Assembly (NCBI RefSeq): GCF_008085905.1
Contig: NZ_VSFF01000014.1
Span: 248,001-312,000, forward strand
Direction of reading: 5' to 3'
DNA from: Actinomadura syzygii
GTDB taxonomy: Bacteria > Actinomycetota > Actinomycetes > Streptosporangiales > Streptosporangiaceae
DNA length: 64,000 nt
Made by a program: the position numbers and the translations under genes. Positions 34,714 to 43,172 of this stretch are shown piece by piece. The notes under the pieces are model-generated. The model was given only the letters and a program-made list of their open reading frames with translations. It had not been told where the DNA came from and did not search any database. Position 1 is the first letter of the stretch. Each line of letters starts with the position of its first letter.

Positions 34714-35205
34714 ATGACGATCAGCACGCGGGCCCTCGGCGGCGACTTCCCCACCCCCATCACCGACCGCTACTTCGAGGACTACGAGACCGGCGCGACG
34801 TACGAGTACGGGCACGTCGCCCTCACCGAGGCCGAGATCGTCGAGTTCGCCCGCCGGTTCGACCCGCAGCCCATCCACATCGACCCGGACTTCGCCGCCA
34901 CCGGCCCGTTCAAGGGCATCATCGCCAGCGGCTGGCACACCGGCTCGATCATGATGCGGCTGTTCGCGGACCACTTCCTGTCGCGGGTGGCGAGCCTCGC
35001 CTCCCCCGGCGTGGACGAGCTGCGCTGGCCCGCGCCCGTCCGTCCGGGCGACACGCTGCGGCTGCGCGTCGCCGTCCTGGAGGCGCGGGCATCACGGTCG
35101 AAGCCGGACCGGGGCATCGTCCGTACCCGCGCCGAGCTGCTCAACCAGGACGACCAGACCGTCCTGCACACCCTCCCGGCGAACCTGCTCGCCCGCCGCC
35201 CCTAG
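34714..35205 (+). CDS. MaoC-family dehydratase (hot-dog fold)
   Basis: A 163-residue (R)-specific enoyl hydratase-like protein. YFEDYETGATYEYGHVALTEAEIVEFARRFDPQPIHIDPDFA contains the hydratase motif with catalytic Asp and His (FDPQPIHID). FKGIIASGWHTGSIMMRL follows, and a second strand set ends at RAELLNQDDQTVLHTLPANLL. These proteins hydrate crotonyl-CoA-type substrates in fatty acid or polyester metabolism. No ribosome-binding site precedes the ATG; CATCCT seven bases upstream is a near-match to a leaderless -10 box. It is convergent with pcrA. Confidence 0.9.
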   Translation: MTISTRALGGDFPTPITDRYFEDYETGATYEYGHVALTEAEIVEFARRFDPQPIHIDPDFAATGPFKGIIASGWHTGSIMMRLFADHFLSRVASLASPGVDELRWPAPVRPGDTLRLRVAVLEARASRSKPDRGIVRTRAELLNQDDQTVLHTLPANLLARRP

Positions 35206-35212
35206 AGCTCCG

Positions 35213-37468
35213 CTAGAGCTTTTCGATGGTGGCGTACCGCAGGACGAGCGTCCGGACGCCGTACTCGCCGCCGAAGTCGACGCTCGCCTTCTGCCCGTCG
35301 TCGTACACGGACACGACCGTGCCGAGCCCGAACGCGTCGTGGGTGACCTTGTCGCCGGGCGACAGCGACGGGACGGGACGGTTCCCCGGCGAGCGCACCC
35401 CCGGCCGCGCCGCGACCCGCGACATGGCCGACCCGGACGTCGAGGACGCCTCCCGCTCCCACTCGACCAGCGGCCTCGGCACCTCGCCGAGGAACCGGGA
35501 CGGCGGGTTCACCTGCGGCGCGCCCCACGAGCTGCGCATCGCGGCCCGCGAGACGTAGAGCCGCTGGCGCGCCCGCGTGATGCCGACGTAGGCGAGCCGG
35601 CGCTCCTCTTCGAGCTCCTTGGGGTTGCTCATGGCGCGCAGGTGCGGGAAGACGCCGTCCTCCATGCCGGTGAGGAAGACGACGGGGAATTCGAGCCCCT
35701 TGGCCGTGTGCAGCGTCATCAGCGTGACGACGCCGTCGTCGGTCTGCGCGGGCTGCTCGCCGGGCGGGACGGGCCCGCCCTTCGCGCCGCCGGGGATCGA
35801 GTCGGCGTCGGCGACCAGCGCGACCTGCTCCAGGAACTCGGGCAGCCTGCCCTCGGCGGGCTCGCCGTCGAGGCGCTCCTCGAACTCGCGGGCGACGGCC
35901 TCCAGCTCCTGGAGGTTCTCGAGGCGGGTCTCGTCCTGCGGGTCCTTGGACGCCTGGAGCTCGGCGAGGTAGCCGCTGGCCTTCAGCACCTCCGCGACCA
36001 GGTCGGCGGGGGTGAGGGTCTCGGCCGCGGCGCGCAGCTCGTCCAGCAGGGCGACGAAGTCGCGGACGGCGTTGAGCGACCGGGTGGCGAGGCCGGGCAC
36101 CTCGTCCGGGACGCGGAGCGCCTGCCAGAACGACATGCGCTCGCGGGACGCGTACGCCTCCACGCACGCCTCGGCGCGGTCGCCGATGCCGCGCTTCGGC
36201 ACGTTCAGGATGCGGCGCAGCGAGACGGCGTCCTCGGGGTTGGCGAGGCAGCGCAGGTAGGCGAGCGCGTCGCGGATCTCCTTGCGCTCGTAGAACCGGA
36301 CGCCGCCGACGACCTTGTAGGGCAGCCCGACGCGGATGAACACTTCTTCGAAGACACGGGACTGCGCGTTCGTGCGGTAGAAGACGGCGACGTCGCCCGG
36401 ACGGGCCGCGCCGTCGTCGCTCAGCCGGTCGACCTCGCGGGCGACGAACGCGGCCTCGTCGTGCTCGTTGTCGGCCACATAGCCGACGATCTTGTGACCC
36501 TCGCCCTGGTCGGACCAGAGCTTCTTCGGCTTGCGGTCGGCGTTGCGCTCGATGACCGCGTTCGCGGCCGACAGGATCGTCTGCGTGGAGCGGTAGTTCT
36601 GCTCAAGCAGGATCGTCGTCGCGTCTGGGTAGTCGCGCTCGAACTCCAGGATGTTGCGGATCGTGGCGCCGCGGAACGCGTAGATCGACTGGTCGGCGTC
36701 GCCGACGACGCACAGCTCCGCCGCGCCGACCCCCTCGACCGGGGCCGTCAGCTCGCGGACCAGCTCGTACTGCGCGTGGTTGGTGTCCTGGTACTCGTCG
36801 ACGAGGACGTGCCGGAACCTGCGCCGGTAGTGCTCGGCCGCCTCCGGGAAGACCTGGAGCAGGTTGACCGTGAGCATGATCAGGTCGTCGAAGTCCATGG
36901 CGCCGGCCTGCTGGAGCCGCGCCTGGTACATCTCGTACGCCTCGGCGAGCGTCTGCTCCATGTGCGTGGACGCCCGCGCCTTGAACGACTCGTAGTCGAT
37001 CAGCTCGTTCTTCAGGTTCGACACCTGCGCGCTGAACGACTTCGGCGGGTACCGCTTCGGGTCGAGGTCGAGCTCGCGGCAGACGAGCGCCATCAGCCGG
37101 TTCGCGTCGGCCTGGTCGTAGATCGAGAAGGTCGTCGGGAAGCCGAGCCGCTTGGCCTCGCGGCGCAGGATGCGCACGCACGCCGAGTGGAACGTCATCA
37201 CCCACATGGCGCGCGAGCGGGGCCCGACCAGGGCGTCCACCCGCTCCTTCATCTCGGCCGCGGCCTTGTTGGTGAAGGTGATCGCGAGGATCTGGCCGGG
37301 ATGGACGTCGCGCTCGCCGAGCAGGTGCGCGATGCGGTGCGTGAGTACCCGCGTCTTGCCGGAGCCCGCGCCCGCGACGATCAACAGGGGGCCGCCGGAG
37401 TGGAGGACGGCGTCGCGCTGCTGCGGGTTGAGGCCGTCGAGCAAGGGGTTGGCTTCGGTCTTCGACAT
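35213..37468 (-). CDS. pcrA: ATP-dependent DNA helicase PcrA (UvrD family)
   Basis: Superfamily 1A 3'-5' helicase for DNA repair and replication; 751 residues. Motif I is VAGAGSGKTRVLTHRIA, motif II is HVLVDEYQDTN, motif III GDADQSIYAFRGA, motif IV LLEQNYRST, motif V VVTLMTLHTAKGLEFPVVFL and motif VI ERRLAYVGITRARQRL. The C-terminus has the Tudor-like DAFGLGTVVSVYDDGQKASVDF segment of PcrA that contacts RNA polymerase. GTG 37471 and ATG 37468 are adjacent starts without a ribosome-binding site. A TAGACT on the minus strand (37477-37482) eight bases before the ATG suggests leaderless transcription. Confidence 0.97.
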   Translation of the reverse strand: MSKTEANPLLDGLNPQQRDAVLHSGGPLLIVAGAGSGKTRVLTHRIAHLLGERDVHPGQILAITFTNKAAAEMKERVDALVGPRSRAMWVMTFHSACVRILRREAKRLGFPTTFSIYDQADANRLMALVCRELDLDPKRYPPKSFSAQVSNLKNELIDYESFKARASTHMEQTLAEAYEMYQARLQQAGAMDFDDLIMLTVNLLQVFPEAAEHYRRRFRHVLVDEYQDTNHAQYELVRELTAPVEGVGAAELCVVGDADQSIYAFRGATIRNILEFERDYPDATTILLEQNYRSTQTILSAANAVIERNADRKPKKLWSDQGEGHKIVGYVADNEHDEAAFVAREVDRLSDDGAARPGDVAVFYRTNAQSRVFEEVFIRVGLPYKVVGGVRFYERKEIRDALAYLRCLANPEDAVSLRRILNVPKRGIGDRAEACVEAYASRERMSFWQALRVPDEVPGLATRSLNAVRDFVALLDELRAAAETLTPADLVAEVLKASGYLAELQASKDPQDETRLENLQELEAVAREFEERLDGEPAEGRLPEFLEQVALVADADSIPGGAKGGPVPPGEQPAQTDDGVVTLMTLHTAKGLEFPVVFLTGMEDGVFPHLRAMSNPKELEEERRLAYVGITRARQRLYVSRAAMRSSWGAPQVNPPSRFLGEVPRPLVEWEREASSTSGSAMSRVAARPGVRSPGNRPVPSLSPGDKVTHDAFGLGTVVSVYDDGQKASVDFGGEYGVRTLVLRYATIEKL

Positions 37469-37476
37469 CACGTGCG

Positions 37477-37482
37477 AGTCTA
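37477..37482 (-). promoter_or_regulatory. TAGACT -10 box, possible leaderless pcrA promoter
   Basis: On the minus strand TAGACT (TANNNT) lies eight bases before ATG 37468 and no Shine-Dalgarno is present, the pattern of a leaderless actinobacterial gene. No convincing -35 box. Confidence 0.3.
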
Positions 37483-37767
37483 CGGCGCGCCGCCGACGTT
37501 TTCGGCTTCCCGCCGATCCTCGTGCGTGGCAGGGCGTCCACCAAGGTCACCAGTCCGGATGAGGACAACCGGGTCAGGAAACCCCTTTCCCGCTTGACTC
37601 GGTCTTGTGACCAGCGGAGCGTGAATCGGGCGGAGAGGTTCGCGTCCCGCGCCGGGGACGCGACGGCCCGGAGCTTCCACGACCGGATCACCCCGGTGCC
37701 GCACGCCCTTCCGCGACCGCGTAGGGCCAGCAGGGGTCCACGCACGGTGATGGGAAAGGTGGAGTCG

Positions 37768-39237
37768 ATGACGGTCCACCAGGAGCAGTCCCACCTATCG
37801 CAAGGCCGTCCGGCACGGGGAACGGAGGTCCCCGATACGCACGCCGGACGGCTCGCGCCGCGGTTCCGAGTCGAAGGGGCGGCCGAGGCCGCCACCCGTC
37901 CGGTCGAGCGGCCGGTGCCGATCCCGGTGCCGACCCCGACCGGGCACAGGTTCCTCATCTACAAGCAGGACCCGTCCGTGACAGAGCTGGGCGTCCGGCC
38001 GGTGTTCGTCCCGACGGTCGTGCTGAACGGCCCGGCGGACGCCCGCGTCCAGACCGACCTGTCCGGGGTCACGCCGGTCGCCCGCAACGCCGGGGGCGAC
38101 TTCATCTTCACGCCCAACACGCCGCAGTTCGACTGCGCGCACACGTTCGCGGTCGTCCGGCAGACCCTGGCGATGTACGAGCGGCACAACGGCGGCAACC
38201 CGATCCCGTTCGCGTGGAACGTCGGCGGCAACACCGACCGCATCACGGTCTTCCCCCACGCGGGGACGGGCGCGAACGCGTTCTACACCAGGACGTCCAA
38301 GGCGCTGAAGTTCCTCTTCTTCACGCCGCAGGGCCAGCCGCCCGCGAACGTGGTGTTCACGTGCCGGTCGCTGGACATCGTGTCCCACGAGACGGGCCAC
38401 GCCGTCCTGGACGGGCTCAAGCCCGGCTGGCTGTCGGCGGGCAACCCGCCGCAGACGGGCGGCCTGCACGAGTCGTTCGGCGACCTGACCGCGATCTTCC
38501 TGACGCTGGCGCAGCCGGACCAGGCGGAGGCGTTCGTCGCGCTCACCAAGGCCAACCTGCACGACAAGTCGTTCCTGCCCGCGCTCGCCGAGGAGTTCGG
38601 GAAGGCGCTCGGCATGCCGACCGGCCTCCGCAACGCCGACAACGACCTCACGCTGAGCCAGGTGAGCAACGAGGTCCACGCGATCTCGCAGGTGTTCACC
38701 GGCGCGGTGTACGACGTGCTGGCCGACGTCTACGCGTTCGAGCTCGGGCGCAGGCGGCGCACCGAGGACCCGACGATCGTGCTGATCGACGTCGCGGCGC
38801 GGCTGTGCCGGCTGCTGTTCGACGCGATCGTCGCGTCCCCGGCGACCGGCGCCAGGTACGTGGACGTCGCGAACAAGATGCTCCAGGTCTCGGCGGGCCG
38901 CGGCGACCCCGCGATCTACCGGACGTTCATCCGCAACCGGTTCGCCGTCCGCGAGATCACGACGGCGGCGACCCCGCTGACCGACCTGATGAGCGGGGTG
39001 ATGCGGATGACCGACGCCGAGTACACCGGCGACGGGCAGGACGTCACCGAGGTCGAGGCGCACGACGAGCTGTCCGCGAGCCTGCGCGCCGAGCAGGACA
39101 GGTCGCGCTGCTGCGGCACGATGCAGATGCCCGAGTACCAGGTCGTCGCGCCGGAGCGGCTGGCCAAGCGGGGCCCGCTGGAGGACGATGACATCCTCCG
39201 GGACGATCTCGACGAGCTGCGCCGCGCGTTCAAGTAG
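37768..39237 (+). CDS. M4-like (gluzincin) zinc metallopeptidase, cytoplasmic
   Basis: A 489-residue predicted zinc endopeptidase. The motif HETGH (His207, Glu208, His211) supplies two zinc ligands and the catalytic Glu. The third ligand is probably Glu235 in HESFGDLTAIF, with Asp239 placed as in the thermolysin-family ExxxD pattern. No signal peptide or recognisable propeptide precedes the catalytic region, unlike secreted thermolysins, so it may act inside the cell as protealysin-like enzymes can. Two cysteines (RCCGT) lie near the C-terminus. ATG 37768 follows AAAGGTGGAG; a start at 37750 is possible. An emfourin-like gene follows 33 bases downstream. Confidence 0.8.
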   Translation: MTVHQEQSHLSQGRPARGTEVPDTHAGRLAPRFRVEGAAEAATRPVERPVPIPVPTPTGHRFLIYKQDPSVTELGVRPVFVPTVVLNGPADARVQTDLSGVTPVARNAGGDFIFTPNTPQFDCAHTFAVVRQTLAMYERHNGGNPIPFAWNVGGNTDRITVFPHAGTGANAFYTRTSKALKFLFFTPQGQPPANVVFTCRSLDIVSHETGHAVLDGLKPGWLSAGNPPQTGGLHESFGDLTAIFLTLAQPDQAEAFVALTKANLHDKSFLPALAEEFGKALGMPTGLRNADNDLTLSQVSNEVHAISQVFTGAVYDVLADVYAFELGRRRRTEDPTIVLIDVAARLCRLLFDAIVASPATGARYVDVANKMLQVSAGRGDPAIYRTFIRNRFAVREITTAATPLTDLMSGVMRMTDAEYTGDGQDVTEVEAHDELSASLRAEQDRSRCCGTMQMPEYQVVAPERLAKRGPLEDDDILRDDLDELRRAFK

Positions 39238-39270
39238 CGCAGAGGTCGAGGCGGTGGGAAGGCGGACGGC

Positions 39271-39570
39271 ATGCGCGTGAAGGTGGAGAGCACCGGCGGT
39301 TTCACCGGCCGGGACACCGTCGTCGCGCAGTACGACACCGCCGACCTTCCCGCCGCGCGGGCCGGGCGCGTCCGCGCGGCGGTGGACGCGCTCGCCGCCG
39401 CACGCGAACGCGGCGACGAGGGCGAGATCGGCGCGGACCTCCCCGCCTACCGGATCACCGTCTCCGACGCCGAGAAGGCCGGGGAACCCCGCGTCTACGA
39501 GGTGCGGGGCGACCCGACCGCGGGCCCGCCGTCCGTCCTGGGCGACCTCCTGCCGGGGCCGGACGGCTGA
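39271..39570 (+). CDS. emfourin-like metallopeptidase inhibitor
   Basis: A 99-residue protein starting MRVKVESTGGFTGRDTVVAQ. The VxxxGGFxG opening followed by a helix (ARAGRVRAAVDALAAARERG) and later beta strands (YRITVSD, RVYEVRG) matches the emfourin family, whose founding member inhibits the M4 peptidase protealysin and is encoded beside it. Its position just after an M4-like protease gene supports the same role. It has no signal peptide, consistent with a cytoplasmic partner. A GGAAGGCGG stretch precedes the ATG. The assignment is by sequence pattern and context. Confidence 0.75.
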   Translation: MRVKVESTGGFTGRDTVVAQYDTADLPAARAGRVRAAVDALAAARERGDEGEIGADLPAYRITVSDAEKAGEPRVYEVRGDPTAGPPSVLGDLLPGPDG

Positions 39571-39582
39571 CCGACTCGCCCT

Positions 39583-39969
39583 TCAGCGCGTCTTGCGGTG
39601 CTCGAACGCGGACTCGGCGGCGGCGTGGACGGTCGCGAGGTCCGCCCCCGTCGCGGCCATCGACGCGGCCGCCACCGCGCCCTCGACCAGCGGCGCGTCG
39701 GCGAGCAGGAGGTCGTCGCGCTCGGCGTCCTCGATCAGCGTCCGGGCGGTGAGGACGGAGCTGCCGAGGTCCGCGAGCAGGACGACGCCGTCGCCGCCGT
39801 CCGCCGCCGCGACGGCGGCCTCGGCCAGGTCGATGCTGGTGCCGAGCCCGCCCTCGGAGTCGCCTCCGGCGGGCTCGACGACGGCCTGCCCGACGCCCAT
39901 CGCGCGGGCCACCTCAGCGACGCCGTCCGCGAGCGTGCGGCTGTGCGAGATGATCACTATTCCGACCAC
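39583..39969 (-). CDS. dhaM: PTS-dependent dihydroxyacetone kinase, phosphotransferase subunit DhaM
   Basis: A 128-residue EIIA-mannose-like protein that passes phosphate from HPr to the ADP bound on DhaL. The phosphorylated His9 lies in VIISHSRTLADGVAEVA. GDGVVLLADLGSSVLTARTLIED and APLVEGAVAAASMAATGADL are family blocks. Only the EIIA domain is present, without the HPr and EI-like parts of the longer enteric DhaM, so it depends on general PTS proteins encoded elsewhere. The GTG begins two bases after the dhaL stop with GGGAGGG upstream. Third gene of dhaKLM. Confidence 0.93.
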   Translation of the reverse strand: MVGIVIISHSRTLADGVAEVARAMGVGQAVVEPAGGDSEGGLGTSIDLAEAAVAAADGGDGVVLLADLGSSVLTARTLIEDAERDDLLLADAPLVEGAVAAASMAATGADLATVHAAAESAFEHRKTR

Positions 39970-39971
39970 GG

Positions 39972-40598
39972 TCAGCCCTCCCCGGTGACGTCCGCGAGGG
40001 CGCCCAGGATCAGGGCCGTGGACGCCGCGCCGGGGTCCAGGTGCCCGACGCTGCGCGCCCCGAGGTAGCTCGCCCGCCCCTTCCGCGCCTGCATCGGGAC
40101 GGTCTCCTCCGCCCCCTTCGCCGCCGCCTCGGCGGCGGCCCGCACGCATCCGGCGAGGTCGGAGCCGTCCGCGAGCGCCGCGTCGTAGGCGTCGGCGGCC
40201 GGGCCGAGCGCGTCGACCATCGTCTTGTCGCCCCGCTCGGCCTTGCCCAGTTCCCGGACGCCGTCGAGCGCGGCGCGGAGCGCGGCCCCGAGGGCGGCGG
40301 CGTCGACCTCCCCGGCGTCGCCGAGGGCCTTGCCCGCGCGGCGGAGCGCCGTCCCGTACAGCGGGCCGGACGCGCCGCCCGTCTTCGACACGATCGCCCG
40401 ACCCGCCGCGATCAGCACCTTCCCCGGCGGGACGTCGCCGCCGGGGAGCGCTCCAACGGCGGCGCGGAAGCCGCGGTCGAGATTGTGGCCGTGGTCGCCG
40501 TCGCCGATGTCGGCGTCCAGGCGGGAGAGGCGGCCGGCGTCGGCGGTGACCAGCTCGGCGGCGTGCCTGATCCAGTCCGCGAGGTCGGCGCTCCTCAT
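39972..40598 (-). CDS. dhaL: dihydroxyacetone kinase subunit DhaL
   Basis: A 208-residue ADP-binding subunit that transfers phosphate to dihydroxyacetone held on DhaK. The nucleotide and Mg-binding aspartates are in LSRLDADIGDGDHGHNLDRGF, with SKTGGASGPLYGTALRRAGKAL and ERGDKTMVDAL following. The length fits stand-alone DhaL. The ATG overlaps the dhaK stop (ATGA), so the subunits are coupled. Confidence 0.96.
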   Translation of the reverse strand: MRSADLADWIRHAAELVTADAGRLSRLDADIGDGDHGHNLDRGFRAAVGALPGGDVPPGKVLIAAGRAIVSKTGGASGPLYGTALRRAGKALGDAGEVDAAALGAALRAALDGVRELGKAERGDKTMVDALGPAADAYDAALADGSDLAGCVRAAAEAAAKGAEETVPMQARKGRASYLGARSVGHLDPGAASTALILGALADVTGEG

Positions 40599-41590
40599 CG
40601 CCCCCACCGGAGCCCGGGGGTCTCGACGGGCGCGTCCCAGAGCCGGACCAGCTCGGGCGTCGCACGGCACACGCTGATCATGCAGCCCGCCATCTCCAGG
40701 CTCGTGACGTACGGCCCGACCAGCGGCCGGACGACGGTCGCGCCGTGCCCGGCGAGCCACTCGGCGGCGGCCGCGTAGGCGACGTACTGCTCGATCAGCG
40801 GCGTCCCGCCCATGCCGTTCACGAGCACGAACACCTCGGAGCCGGACAGCGGCATGTCCGCGTCGATCGCGGTCAGCGCGGCGTCCACGATCTCCGTCGC
40901 GGTGCCGATCTTGACCCGCTCGCGGCCCGGCTCGCCGTGGATGCCGATGCCGAGTTCCATCTCGTCCTCGGCCAGCTCGAACGTCGGCGTCCCGGCGGCC
41001 GGGACGGTGACGGACGACAGCGCCACCCCGAACGACCGGCTGCGCTCGTTCACCTCGCGCGCCACGGCGGCGACGGCGTCGAGCGCCGCGCCCTCCTCGG
41101 CCAGCGCGCCCGCGATCTTCTCGACGAAGAGGGTGGCGCCGGTGCCCCGGCGCCCGGCGGTGAACGTGCTGTCCTCGACGGCGACGTCGTCGTCGACGAG
41201 CACGGACGTGACCTCGATGTCCTCGTCCTCGGCCAGCTCGGCGGCGAGCTGGAAGTTCATGACGTCGCCGGTGTAGTTCTTGACGATCAGGAGCACGCCC
41301 GCGCCGCCGTTCACCGCCATCGTCGCGGCGATGATCTGGTCCGGCACCGGGGACGTGAACACCTCGCCGCAGCAGGCGGCGTCCAGCATGCCGTGGCCGA
41401 CGAACCCGGCGTGCAGCGGCTCGTGCCCGGACCCGCCGCCCGACACCAGGCCGACCTTCCCGGCGCGCGGCGCGTCCCCGCGCACGACCGTCCCGCTCGC
41501 CGGATCGACGCGCAGCGAGGGATGCGCGGCGGCGAGGCCGCGCAGCGCGTCGGAGACCACGTCCGCCGGGGCGTTGATGAGTTTGCGCAT
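40595..41590 (-). CDS. dhaK: dihydroxyacetone kinase subunit DhaK
   Basis: Binds dihydroxyacetone covalently through a histidine; 331 residues. His218 in ELGIGIHGEPGRER is the hemiaminal-forming residue, in the same position as the enteric enzyme. SGGGSGHEPLHAGFVGHGMLDAA and KNYTGDVMNF are typical. First gene of dhaKLM, which feeds dihydroxyacetone from glycerol or formaldehyde metabolism into glycolysis as DHAP. No regulator gene such as dhaR is adjacent. Confidence 0.97.
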   Translation of the reverse strand: MRKLINAPADVVSDALRGLAAAHPSLRVDPASGTVVRGDAPRAGKVGLVSGGGSGHEPLHAGFVGHGMLDAACCGEVFTSPVPDQIIAATMAVNGGAGVLLIVKNYTGDVMNFQLAAELAEDEDIEVTSVLVDDDVAVEDSTFTAGRRGTGATLFVEKIAGALAEEGAALDAVAAVAREVNERSRSFGVALSSVTVPAAGTPTFELAEDEMELGIGIHGEPGRERVKIGTATEIVDAALTAIDADMPLSGSEVFVLVNGMGGTPLIEQYVAYAAAAEWLAGHGATVVRPLVGPYVTSLEMAGCMISVCRATPELVRLWDAPVETPGLRWGR

Positions 41591-41728
41591 GTCTCAGCTC
41601 TACCCTGGCTAACGCCCGCATCCCAGACCTAATCCCCGATCTTCCTACGAATCCCCAGATAGTGCGCACATCGCCGGGGGCAGCACCGGGTGGCCGGGGG
41701 GCCGGTCACGCAAACTGTTCACAGACTT

Positions 41729-41734
41729 TATCGT
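41729..41734 (+). promoter_or_regulatory. TATCGT -10 box, possible leaderless promoter
   Basis: TATCGT lies exactly seven bases before the GTG of the PIG-L gene and no good Shine-Dalgarno is present. A short CTGTTCACAG element lies 10 bases upstream of the box. No clear -35 hexamer. Confidence 0.35.
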
Positions 41735-41741
41735 TGAAGCC

Positions 41742-42473
41742 GTGACCACTGTTCTGGACGACGGCGAGCTGCGGCGGATCCTGGTAGTGATGGCACACCC
41801 CGACGACGTCGACTTCGGCGCGGCGGGCACGGTCGCGGGCTGGACGGACCGGGGGATCGAGGTCGTGTACCTCATGGTCACCGACGGCGACGCGGGCGGC
41901 TTCGACGACGGGATCACCCGCGCCGAGATGGCGGCGCTGCGCCGGGACGAGCAGCGCGCGGCGGCCAAGTGCGTCGGGGTCGGCGACGTCCGCTGGCTCG
42001 GCTACCCCGACGGCAGGGTCGAGGTCACGCTCGACCTGCGGCGCGACATCACCCGCGAGATCCGCCGGGTGCGGCCCGACCGGGTCCTGATGCCGAGCCC
42101 GGAGCGCAACTACGAGCGGATCTACCCGAGCCACCCCGACCACCGGGCGGTGGGCTCGGCCGCGCTCGACGCCGTCTACCCGGACGCGCGCAACCCGTAC
42201 GCGTTCCCGGAACTCCTCGCCGACGAGGGCCTCGAAGCCTGGACGGCCCGCGAGGTCTGGCTGAGCGGCGGCCCGTCGGTGAACCACTACGTCGACATCA
42301 CCGCGCACTTCGACCGGAAGCTGAACGCGCTGCGCGCCCACGCCAGCCAGACCGCCCACATGGGCGACGGCCTGCCGGCCATGCTGCGCGGCTGGCTGTC
42401 CGCGAACGCCGCCGCCGCGGGCCTTTCCGAAGGACGCCTCGCCGAGGCATTCCAGGTCGTCGACACCGCTTGA
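41742..42473 (+). CDS. PIG-L family deacetylase
   Basis: A 243-residue zinc-dependent N-acetylglucosamine-type deacetylase. AHPDD at 18-22 gives the zinc-binding His and catalytic Asp, and PSHPDHRAVGSAALDAV contributes the later His. LRRDEQRAAAKCVGV is a family block. Relatives include the mycothiol enzymes MshB and Mca and lipid-linked deacetylases; length and the absence of MshB-specific segments make this a general PIG-L member of unknown substrate. Probably expressed from a leaderless transcript. Confidence 0.92.
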   Translation: MTTVLDDGELRRILVVMAHPDDVDFGAAGTVAGWTDRGIEVVYLMVTDGDAGGFDDGITRAEMAALRRDEQRAAAKCVGVGDVRWLGYPDGRVEVTLDLRRDITREIRRVRPDRVLMPSPERNYERIYPSHPDHRAVGSAALDAVYPDARNPYAFPELLADEGLEAWTAREVWLSGGPSVNHYVDITAHFDRKLNALRAHASQTAHMGDGLPAMLRGWLSANAAAAGLSEGRLAEAFQVVDTA

Positions 42474-42610
42474 CGAAACCGCGTGAAGATTACGCATGAA
42501 ACGGCTTGAACCAGTATTGAGACCTCACGGTCCAAATACATTCCCTCACATGCCGTAATCGACCTCAGTCCGGGCATGTGGCCTCCTGTGACAGGACACG
42601 GGGGGTTGTC

Positions 42611-43072
42611 ATGCCGCATGAGATCGAGGCCACCGCCACGTCCAGGGCCGCGCCCGACGTGATCTTCAAGCACCTCTGCGTGGCGGAGAGCTGGGACGAG
42701 TGGGGCGGGTTCTGGGTGCGGGCCGCGCGGCGGGAGGCGGCGGGCGCGGACCATCCGAACGGGGTCGGGGCGGTCCGGCGGGTCCGGCCGCGCCGCGAGG
42801 AGGTCGTCGCCTGGGACCCGCCCCGCCACTACGGCTACGTCGTGCTGACCGGGCCGCCGCCGCGCGGGCTCCGCGCGGACGTGACCCTCGAACCGCACGC
42901 CGCCGGGACGACGCTGATCCGCTGGCGCGGCGCGTTCGAGGGGTTCCCGGGCACCGGGCCGTTCACGCGGGCGGTGCTGCGGCGCAGGCTCCGCGCGTAC
43001 GCGCGGAGGGTCGCGCTGCACGCCGAGCGCTGCGAACCGGGCTGCCCGGCCCGCCTTCCGGGCGCGCTCTGA
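42611..43072 (+). CDS. SRPBCC-family protein (polyketide cyclase/dehydrase-like)
   Basis: A 153-residue START-like ligand-binding domain: IEATATSRAAPDVIFKHLCVAESWDEWGGFW at the N-terminus, GAVRRVRP and LRADVTLEPHAAGTTLIRWRGAFEGFPG in the sheet, and a C-terminal helix (FTRAVLRRRLRAYARRVALHAE). The family binds hydrophobic ligands; no specific role is suggested by the neighbours. ATG 42611 follows a GGGGGG run at five bases. A cysteine-containing tail (CEPGCPARLPG) ends the protein. Confidence 0.85.
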   Translation: MPHEIEATATSRAAPDVIFKHLCVAESWDEWGGFWVRAARREAAGADHPNGVGAVRRVRPRREEVVAWDPPRHYGYVVLTGPPPRGLRADVTLEPHAAGTTLIRWRGAFEGFPGTGPFTRAVLRRRLRAYARRVALHAERCEPGCPARLPGAL

Positions 43073-43172
43073 TCCGTCTTCCGGGCGCGGGCCGACGCGC
43101 CCTCCGGACGCGCGCCGACGCGCGTCCGGCAGCACCCCTCACCGGGGAAGTCGCACGAATTCGGGGGGATCG

